DNA of 18,308 bases from JBCBSZ01 sp039197885 (lineage in GTDB: Bacteria; Actinomycetota; Acidimicrobiia; Acidimicrobiales; Poriferisodalaceae), in assembly GCA_039197885.1 (NCBI GenBank), contig JBCCTY010000049.1, positions 1-18,308 on the forward strand, in the 5' to 3' direction. Both the position numbers and the translations under genes were made by a program. The notes beneath the pieces were generated by a model. The model ran no database searches, had not been told where the DNA came from, and worked only from the letters and a program-made list of their open reading frames with translations. Positions 13,786-18,308 of the stretch are shown here, in pieces; position 1 is the stretch's first letter; each line of letters opens with the position of its first letter.

Positions 13786-15141
13786 ATGCGTGACGACGTG
13801 GCCGGCGGCGGACCCGGGACCGAGTGGTCCCCGGATCGAACGGGATCTCCACCCACCCGGCGCTGCCACGTCATCGACACCTCGGTGCTCCTCGCCGATC
13901 CCCGATCGATCGAGCGGTTCGACGAGCACGAGGTCGTGCTCCCGCTCGTCGTCCTCATGGAGCTCGAGGCCAAGCGCAACCACCCCGAGTTGGGCTGGGC
14001 GGCGCGCCAGGCGCTCCGCCGGCTCGAGGAGCTCCGTCTGCGGCACGGTTCGCTGACCGAACCCGTCACGGTCAACGAGGTCGGTGGGACCGTCCGCGTC
14101 GAGGTCAACCACGTCGATCTCGGTGGCCTGCCCGCTGCGATGTCGGGCGACAACAACGACCACCGGATCCTGGCGGTGGCCCGGAACCTCGCGGCGGAGG
14201 GTCGTCGCGTCGTGGTGGTCACCAAGGACCTGCCGTTGCGGCTCAAGGCCGCGGTCGTGGGCCTCGCGGCCGACGAGTACCGCAGCGAGCTGGTGGTCGA
14301 CACCGGGTGGACCGGCGTGGTCGAGCTCGATGTGGCGGGCGAGACCATCGACGCGCTCTTCGATGTCCGCCATCTCGACCTGCCCGAGACCGCTGAGCTC
14401 CCGGCCAACACCGGGGTGGTGCTGCACTCCGGATCGCAGTCGGCGCTCGGGCGGGTCCGGGCCGACAAGCGCCTCCACCTTGTGACCCCCGACCGTGAGC
14501 TCTTCGGCCTCCGGGGCCGCAGCGCCGAACAGCGCATCGCGCTCGACCTGCTCGCCGATGACGACGTCGGCATCGTGTCACTCGGCGGCAGCGCCGGCAC
14601 CGGCAAGAGCGTCCTCGCGCTCGCCGCCGGGCTCGACGCGGTCCTCGAGCAGGGCCGCTACAAGCGCATGCTCGTGTTCCGACCGACCTTCGCGGTCGGC
14701 GGCCAGGAGCTCGGCTACCTCCCGGGGTCCGAGGAGGAGAAGATGTCGCCGTGGGCGGCAGCGGTCAACGACGCCCTCGAGTCGATCACGACCCGCGAGG
14801 TGATCGAGGAGGTCCGGGGACGAGGCCTGGTCGAGGTGCTACCGCTGACCCACCTCCGGGGCCGCAGCCTGGTCGACACCTTCGTCATGCTCGACGAGGC
14901 CCAGAACCTCGAACGGGGGGTGCTGCTCACGGCGCTGTCCCGACTCGGGACCGGCAGCCGGGTGGTGCTGACCCATGACGTCGCCCAGCGCGACAACCTG
15001 CGGGTCGGCCGCCACGACGGCATCGCGGCGGTGGTCGAGCGCCTCCGAGGGCACCCGCTGTTCGGCCACGTGACCCTGACCCGCACCGAGCGCAGCCCGG
15101 TGGCGGCGGTGGTGACCGAGCTGCTCGACGACCTCAACTGA
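13786..15141 (+). CDS. phoH2: PIN-PhoH fusion protein (PhoH2-type RNA helicase/ribonuclease)
   Basis: The 451-residue protein joins a PIN ribonuclease domain (about 27-165) to a PhoH ATPase (about 240-450). PIN acidic residues are D31 (VIDTSVLL), E59 (LMELEAKR), D122/D125 (GDNNDHRIL) and D148 (TKDLPLR). The ATPase has Walker A GGSAGTGKS (267-275) and Walker B FVMLDEAQN (366-374), plus the conserved FRPTFAVGGQELGYLPG region. Characterised mycobacterial PhoH2 proteins unwind and cleave RNA. The ATG at 13786 has a strong AGGAGGT at 13774-13780. TAGGTT at 13760-13765 could be a -10. In mycobacteria an antitoxin-like gene (phoAT) precedes phoH2; none is seen here, where the photolyase gene and a hairpin lie upstream. 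Confidence 0.93.
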   Translation: MRDDVAGGGPGTEWSPDRTGSPPTRRCHVIDTSVLLADPRSIERFDEHEVVLPLVVLMELEAKRNHPELGWAARQALRRLEELRLRHGSLTEPVTVNEVGGTVRVEVNHVDLGGLPAAMSGDNNDHRILAVARNLAAEGRRVVVVTKDLPLRLKAAVVGLAADEYRSELVVDTGWTGVVELDVAGETIDALFDVRHLDLPETAELPANTGVVLHSGSQSALGRVRADKRLHLVTPDRELFGLRGRSAEQRIALDLLADDDVGIVSLGGSAGTGKSVLALAAGLDAVLEQGRYKRMLVFRPTFAVGGQELGYLPGSEEEKMSPWAAAVNDALESITTREVIEEVRGRGLVEVLPLTHLRGRSLVDTFVMLDEAQNLERGVLLTALSRLGTGSRVVLTHDVAQRDNLRVGRHDGIAAVVERLRGHPLFGHVTLTRTERSPVAAVVTELLDDLN

Positions 15142-15188
15142 GTTCTCGACCCGAGGGGCCGGGAGGCCGCCGAGCAGCGGTCGACTGA

Positions 15189-15935
15189 TCAGCCCTCGGA
15201 GGTGGAGCCCAGCTCGCCGGACGAGCCGAGGCCCAGCTCGGCGCGGAGCTCGGCCAGCTTGTCATCGGCCTGGGCGAGCGAGACGGCCTGGCGCAGCTCG
15301 GCCTCGGCGCCCTCGGGCGTGGCCGCCGAGAGCTCGCTGGTGGCCTGGGCGTGGGCGAGGCGATCCTGGATCTTCTCCTCGACCTTGCCCAGGCTGGGAG
15401 CGTCACGATCGAGCGTGGCGTTCATGCTCTGCATCGCAGAGTTGACCGTCTCCTGCATCTTGGCCTGCTGGACCTTGCCCAGGAGCTCCATGCGCTTGGC
15501 GGTCATCTCCTGGACGCGCATGGCGTTCTGCTGCACGGCGTTCTTGGCGTCCTCGGACTGGGTGACGGCCACCTCGTACTGGCCCTTGAGCCCCTCGAGG
15601 TTGCTCTCGGACGCCTGGAGCTTCATGGCGAGGCTCTGCGCGGAGCTCGTCCACTTCGTGACCCCGTCGACGTCACCCTCGGCCTGGGCCTTCTCGGCGC
15701 GGAGCAGCGCCTGCTTGGCCATCTCGCGAGCCTTGCCCACCTCGTCTGCGGACTTCTCGATGCGCTGCTCGAGCGACGTGCGGTGGGCGATGACCTTGGC
15801 CGCCTGGTTCCGGAGGGCCTGATCCTGCTTGCGAGCCTCGTCGAGCGCCTGCTCGATCTCGATCTCGGGATCCATCATGGACTCCGCCTTGTTCCGGAAG
15901 AGTGCCCGCAGGTAGCCCACGATCCGCTTGAACAT
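15189..15935 (-). CDS. pspA: PspA/IM30 family envelope-stress protein
   Basis: The 248-residue product is a PspA/Vipp1-type protein, a bacterial relative of ESCRT-III that forms oligomers on the inner face of the membrane and supports membrane integrity. The N-terminal amphipathic helix (FKRIVGYLRALFRNKAESM) and MDPEIEIEQALDEARKQ are family hallmarks. Almost the whole length to about residue 190 is charged alpha-helix. The C-terminal 25 residues are Gly/Ser/Glu-rich. GGAG lies seven bases before the ATG. It is 73 bp downstream of the TPM-domain gene on the same strand and convergent with phoH2. TPM proteins are known genomic partners of PspA, so a joint role in membrane stress is likely. Confidence 0.93.
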   Translation of the reverse strand: MFKRIVGYLRALFRNKAESMMDPEIEIEQALDEARKQDQALRNQAAKVIAHRTSLEQRIEKSADEVGKAREMAKQALLRAEKAQAEGDVDGVTKWTSSAQSLAMKLQASESNLEGLKGQYEVAVTQSEDAKNAVQQNAMRVQEMTAKRMELLGKVQQAKMQETVNSAMQSMNATLDRDAPSLGKVEEKIQDRLAHAQATSELSAATPEGAEAELRQAVSLAQADDKLAELRAELGLGSSGELGSTSEG

Positions 15936-15967
15936 GTGTCGCTCCGTCGGTGGTGTGTGAGGCGTTC

Positions 15968-15973
15968 AGGCTA
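15968..15973 (-). promoter_or_regulatory. possible -10 element upstream of pspA
   Basis: The minus strand reads TAGCCT (TANNNT pattern), 32 bases before the pspA ATG, in the 73-bp gap after the TPM gene. It would allow pspA to be transcribed alone. No convincing -35 is present. Confidence 0.3.
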
Positions 15974-16008
15974 GGCAGCGGAGCGCCCGAGTACCACCGG
16001 TCGGCCGA

Positions 16009-17166
16009 TCAGCCGCGCCGTCGGCCCCGGCCCTTGGCCGACCGCCGTGGCGTCGAGCGGCGTCGGGGGCTGGCGCTGCGTCCGCTCGACCGCCGGCTCC
16101 GGGGGACCGTGCGCAGCCCACCGCGAGATCGGCCGCGACCACCGCCGCCCCCGAGGACGCTGCCCAACATCCCGCCGAGGATCGCCGTGCCCAACCCGCT
16201 GCCACCGCCCGAGCTCTGCCGCGGCGCGGGTCGGGGTCGGGGCGCGGCGGGTGGGTCCTGGACGCGTGGGGGGTTGGGCAGGCTCTCGGCGGCGGGCCGA
16301 GCATCGCCCTCCCACGGCTCGTCGAAGTCCGGCTTGTCCGGTCGCGTCGTGCCATCGACGATGGCTTCGGCGGTGTCGAGGTGCCAGGCGGCCAGCTCGA
16401 GCTCGTCGTCGAGATCGTCGACCTCGTCGAAGGTGCTCGCGCCGGGCAGCGCTCCGTCGACGCGCAGGTAGATCTCGTTGGCCGTCTGGAAGTGGCCGAG
16501 CGCCTCCTCGTCCGCGGCGACGTCGGCCCGATCGCCCAGCTGGAGGATGTCGTTCGCGACACCGGCGATGTCGTCGCGCAGCTCGCCCTTCGCGTCGTCG
16601 ATGCGGCGGGCGCCCTGCCGCTTGCCCCGCCGCGACAGCAGCCAGAGCCCCGCGACGACCACGACGACGATGACGAGTACGACCACGAGGAACCCGATGC
16701 CGCCGCCCCCGCCACCGGCATCGCTCAGCCCGTTCGCGAACGTGCGGGCGAAGTCGATCGGGTCCCGGCTCGACTGGTCGAAGGCCGCGTCGAAGGCGGC
16801 GTCGATCGTGTCGTCGCCGACCGTCGCGCTGGATGCGCCGACGTCGAGCTGGTCGGGACCGAAGGGAGAGAGGACGAGGACCGTCCACTCGGCCTCGGCC
16901 CGCTCGACGACGTCACCGGCGAGGAGGTCGTTGCCGCCGGGCCACTCGCCGTCGAGCACCACGACGGCGACGTCGTCGGGTCGGAGATCGCCGGCCAGAT
17001 CCTCGAGCTCGTTGACGTCGACCTCGACGTCGCCGACGGTCGCATAGCCGCGGGCGTCGACCTGGGCGACGACGTCGGTGGCGTCCTGGGCGGCCGCCGG
17101 GGGCGCGCCGAGCAGGGCGAGGACCACGACGAGCGCGGACACGACGGGAAGCGAACGGTGGCGCAC
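16009..17166 (-). CDS. TPM-domain membrane protein with Gly-rich and Arg/Ser-rich cytoplasmic tail
   Basis: The 385-residue protein has a signal peptide (about 1-26, ending APPAAAQ) and an extracytoplasmic TPM (Psb32/MOLO-1/YgcG-like) domain at about 33-148. A glycine run (151-156), one membrane helix (158-177) and a cytoplasmic part of about 205 residues follow. The cytoplasmic part begins with a helical region (185-275) and continues with a Pro-rich linker. A Gly-rich, mildly hydrophobic stretch (319-343, GTAILGGMLGSVLGG) comes next, and the protein ends in a tail with many Arg and Ser residues (345-385). TPM proteins are associated with PspA membrane-stress systems, and pspA is directly downstream. 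The GTG start lacks a Shine-Dalgarno sequence and has TAGGTT eight bases upstream, suggesting a leaderless transcript. Confidence 0.85.
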   Translation of the reverse strand: MRHRSLPVVSALVVVLALLGAPPAAAQDATDVVAQVDARGYATVGDVEVDVNELEDLAGDLRPDDVAVVVLDGEWPGGNDLLAGDVVERAEAEWTVLVLSPFGPDQLDVGASSATVGDDTIDAAFDAAFDQSSRDPIDFARTFANGLSDAGGGGGGIGFLVVVLVIVVVVVAGLWLLSRRGKRQGARRIDDAKGELRDDIAGVANDILQLGDRADVAADEEALGHFQTANEIYLRVDGALPGASTFDEVDDLDDELELAAWHLDTAEAIVDGTTRPDKPDFDEPWEGDARPAAESLPNPPRVQDPPAAPRPRPAPRQSSGGGSGLGTAILGGMLGSVLGGGGGRGRSRGGLRTVPRSRRSSGRSASPRRRSTPRRSAKGRGRRRG

Positions 17167-17174
17167 GGGCGCCG

Positions 17175-17180
17175 AACCTA
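17175..17180 (-). promoter_or_regulatory. possible -10 element of a near-leaderless promoter for the TPM gene
   Basis: The minus strand reads TAGGTT, eight bases before the GTG at 17166, with no ribosome-binding site between. The same hexamer occurs ahead of the permease block and phoH2. No -35 match is visible. Confidence 0.35.
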
Positions 17181-17276
17181 CACGGCGGCCCCTCGACGCC
17201 GCTCAGCGTGGTGGAAACCGCGGTCGCGTTCGAACACCCCCGCGCGAAACTGCGATGAGCCCGGTGGGAGAGGCCG

Positions 17277-17495
17277 ATGCACGAGACGCTGCAGGATGAT
17301 GGAGGGGGTGCCGACGGCGGGATCGTCGTCGATGCCCGTCAGGTCGCTCGAGCGGGAGCGGTGACCCTGCTCGCGGCCATCGCGATGGGCGTCGACGGTC
17401 GGGTTGCCGTCATGGTCGCGGGCGTCGGCGCCGCAGTGGTGGCGTGGTCACCTCGCGGCCAGCAGGTCTCGCTCCGAGCGCTGCTCGGTCTCTGA
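17277..17495 (+). CDS. Small hypothetical membrane protein
   Basis: I do not recognise this 72-residue product. The first 20 residues are polar and Gly/Asp-rich. Residues 25-60 are hydrophobic and Ala/Val-rich and could form one long or two short membrane helices (VTLLAAIAMGV and VAVMVAGVGAAVVAW) separated by DGR. GGGAG at 17266-17270 lies six bases before the ATG, which is the main support for its being real. It diverges from the TPM gene and is convergent with the L31 gene, 18 bases away. Amino-acid composition alone cannot exclude a chance frame in GC-rich DNA. Confidence 0.45.
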   Translation: MHETLQDDGGGADGGIVVDARQVARAGAVTLLAAIAMGVDGRVAVMVAGVGAAVVAWSPRGQQVSLRALLGL

Positions 17496-17513
17496 GCGCC
17501 GTCGCCGCTCGGG

Positions 17514-17798
17514 TCAACCCTCGTCGTCGGCAGCTTCGGCGTCGGCGCCCTTGCGACGACGGCCGTAGCGGCGCTCGAAGCGCTCGACGCGACCGGCGGT
17601 GTCGACGATGCGCATCTGGCCCGTGAAGAACGGGTGGCTCTCCGAGGAGATCTCGACCTTCACCAACGGGTAGGTGTTGCCGTCCTCCCACTCGATGGTG
17701 TCCTTGGCCGGGGCCGAGGAGCGAGTGATGAACGACGTGCCGGCGCTGGTGTCCTGGAAGACCACCGGGCGGTACTCGGGGTGGATGTCGGCCCTCAT
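17514..17798 (-). CDS. rpmE2: 50S ribosomal protein L31, type B (zinc-free)
   Basis: The 94-residue protein matches type B L31: IHPEYRPVVFQDTSAG at the start, IEWEDGNTYPLVKVEISSESHPF in the middle, and GRVERFERRYG near the end. It has no cysteine, so it lacks the CxxC zinc site of type A L31. The C-terminal 15 residues (KGADAEAADDEG) form an acidic extension. The ATG lies one base after the L33 stop, showing translation from a shared mRNA. L31 sits at the bridge between ribosomal subunits. In other bacteria type B copies replace type A under zinc limitation; whether a type A copy exists here cannot be seen. Confidence 0.96.
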   Translation of the reverse strand: MRADIHPEYRPVVFQDTSAGTSFITRSSAPAKDTIEWEDGNTYPLVKVEISSESHPFFTGQMRIVDTAGRVERFERRYGRRRKGADAEAADDEG

Positions 17799-17799
17799 C

Positions 17800-17964
17800 T
17801 CAGCGCTCTTCCTTGAAGATGACGTGTTGACGGACGACCGGGTCGTACTTCTTCAGCTCGATCCGCTCGCGCGTGTTCGTCTTGTTCTTGCGGGTGACGT
17901 AGGTGTAGCCGGTGCCCGCCGTCGAGCGGAGCTTGATGATCGGCCGCTTGTCGCTCTTCGCCAT
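17800..17964 (-). CDS. rpmG: 50S ribosomal protein L33 (cysteine-free form)
   Basis: The 54-residue protein is a clear L33: KLRSTAGTGYTYVTRKNK followed by ELKKYDPVVRQHVIFKEER. It has no cysteines, unlike the zinc-binding form with two CxxC pairs. The sequence closely resembles the zinc-independent mycobacterial L33, which is encoded with a second L28. The frame is open to 18066, but the ATG at 17964 overlaps the L28 stop as TGATG and starts the conserved protein. It is the middle gene of the L28-L33-L31 operon. Confidence 0.96.
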   Translation of the reverse strand: MAKSDKRPIIKLRSTAGTGYTYVTRKNKTNTRERIELKKYDPVVRQHVIFKEER

Positions 17965-18200
17965 CAGACCTTCTCCCCTCGGGAGCGCATCTCGGCCAGC
18001 ACGGGCTCGATGCCCTTGCGGTTGATCGTCTTGATGCCCTTGGCGCTGACGGTGAGCGTGACCCACCGGCGCTCGGAGGGCACCCAGAAGCGCTTGCGCT
18101 GCAGATTGGGCAGCCAGCGACGGCGCGTCTTGCGCTGCGAGTGGGACACGTTGTTGCCGGTGCTCGGACGCGCACCGGTGACCTGGCAGATTCTGCTCAT
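17964..18200 (-). CDS. rpmB: 50S ribosomal protein L28 (form without zinc-binding Cys pairs)
   Basis: The 78-residue protein begins MSRICQVTGARPSTGNNVSH and ends IEPVLAEMRSRGEKV, with SAKGIKTINRKGI before that, all diagnostic of L28. Only one cysteine (C5) is present, so it cannot form the CxxC zinc site of the other L28 type. GAGGAG ends 11 bases before the ATG, a slightly long spacing. It is the first gene of a three-gene operon, with TGATG overlap to L33. Resemblance to both the E. coli-type L28 and the mycobacterial second L28 is strong. Confidence 0.96.
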   Translation of the reverse strand: MSRICQVTGARPSTGNNVSHSQRKTRRRWLPNLQRKRFWVPSERRWVTLTVSAKGIKTINRKGIEPVLAEMRSRGEKV

Positions 18201-18235
18201 CGGGGGGACTGCTCCTCGAACGAGACCGACCAGCG

Positions 18236-18241
18236 AGGTTA
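18236..18241 (-). promoter_or_regulatory. possible -10 element of the L28-L33-L31 operon
   Basis: The minus strand reads TAACCT (TANNNT), 35 bases before the L28 ATG. Upstream at about the right distance there is no good -35. I looked for an AT-rich Zur-type palindrome in 18201-18308 and did not find one. Confidence 0.3.
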
Positions 18242-18289
18242 CCCGCCGATCCGCGGTTTGCGACAGGCGGGCCTCGAGCTCGCGTGTCC

Positions 18290-18304
18290 GGGCCGCTCCG
18301 GCCC
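18290..18304. other. Small hairpin at the window edge
   Basis: GGGCC-GCTCC-GGCCC is a perfect 5-bp stem with a 5-base loop, followed by TAG and the end of the window. It may be the terminator of a gene beyond the edge, but there is no T-run and the surrounding composition makes such stems common. Confidence 0.25.
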
Positions 18305-18308
18305 TAGC

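Noticed and set aside
12594..13793. Plus-strand frame overlapping the photolyase-like gene
   Set aside because: Arg/Pro/Gly-rich shadow; the overlapping frame from 12370 carries conserved photolyase segments throughout.
17228..17235. GTTCGAAC palindrome upstream of the small membrane ORF, considered as an SOS (LexA) box
   Set aside because: An actinobacterial LexA site has GAAC and GTTC half-sites separated by four or more bases in the opposite order. An isolated 8-bp palindrome in this composition is likely chance.
18201..18308. Zur operator upstream of the zinc-free ribosomal protein operon
   Set aside because: No AT-rich TGAnAAnnnnTTnTCA-like palindrome is present in the 108 bases available; one could lie beyond the edge.
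1..18308. CRISPR arrays, tRNA or rRNA genes, insertion sequences, integrases and phage genes
   Set aside because: No regular repeat-spacer pattern, cloverleaf with CCA end, transposase or integrase motif was found on either strand.

Overview
The window is very GC-rich (about 70% by eye) with dense, short-gapped genes and many GTG starts. The gene families point to Actinomycetota: a DUF3499 zinc-ribbon protein, a CGNR regulator, a PIN-PhoH (PhoH2) protein, a PspA-TPM pair and mycobacterial-type cysteine-free L28/L33. The overall mix looks most like an environmental member of the Acidimicrobiia. That placement is inference and no rRNA is present.

Layout. (1) 68-1693: a small DUF3499 protein, a divergent membrane-anchored coiled-coil/helix-hairpin-helix protein, and an unrecognised one-helix membrane protein. 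(2) 1761-8980, all on the minus strand: a CGNR zinc-finger regulator, an atypical SDR, two permeases, a BMP-type lipoprotein, a double ABC ATPase and a Rieske oxygenase, joined by overlaps or short gaps. A canonical SDR (9066-9803) diverges from the regulator across an 85-bp promoter region with two tandem dyads. This reads as one regulated uptake-and-oxidation locus. The importer is of the nucleoside/purine type by sequence; the true substrate is unknown. (3) 9850-11915: a SAM methyltransferase, a lipoprotein with an internally duplicated Cys-pair domain, and an RDD membrane protein. (4) 11987-13590: a DUF2256-DUF3253 protein overlapping by 4 bp a photolyase/cryptochrome-like protein whose two domains appear in reversed order (FAD domain first, antenna-like alpha/beta domain last). 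It also has a Cys pattern compatible with an Fe-S cluster. This is the most unusual item here. (5) 13786-17166: PhoH2, convergent with a TPM-domain membrane protein and PspA, an envelope-stress pair. (6) 17277-18200: a small putative membrane protein and a tightly packed L28-L33-L31 operon in which all three ribosomal proteins lack zinc-binding cysteine pairs.

No CRISPR array, insertion sequence, integrase, rRNA or tRNA was seen. No stretch longer than 300 bases lacks a gene; the longest gap is 13591-13785, which contains a strong hairpin. Domain assignments and residue numbers come from reading the translations by eye. No database search was possible.
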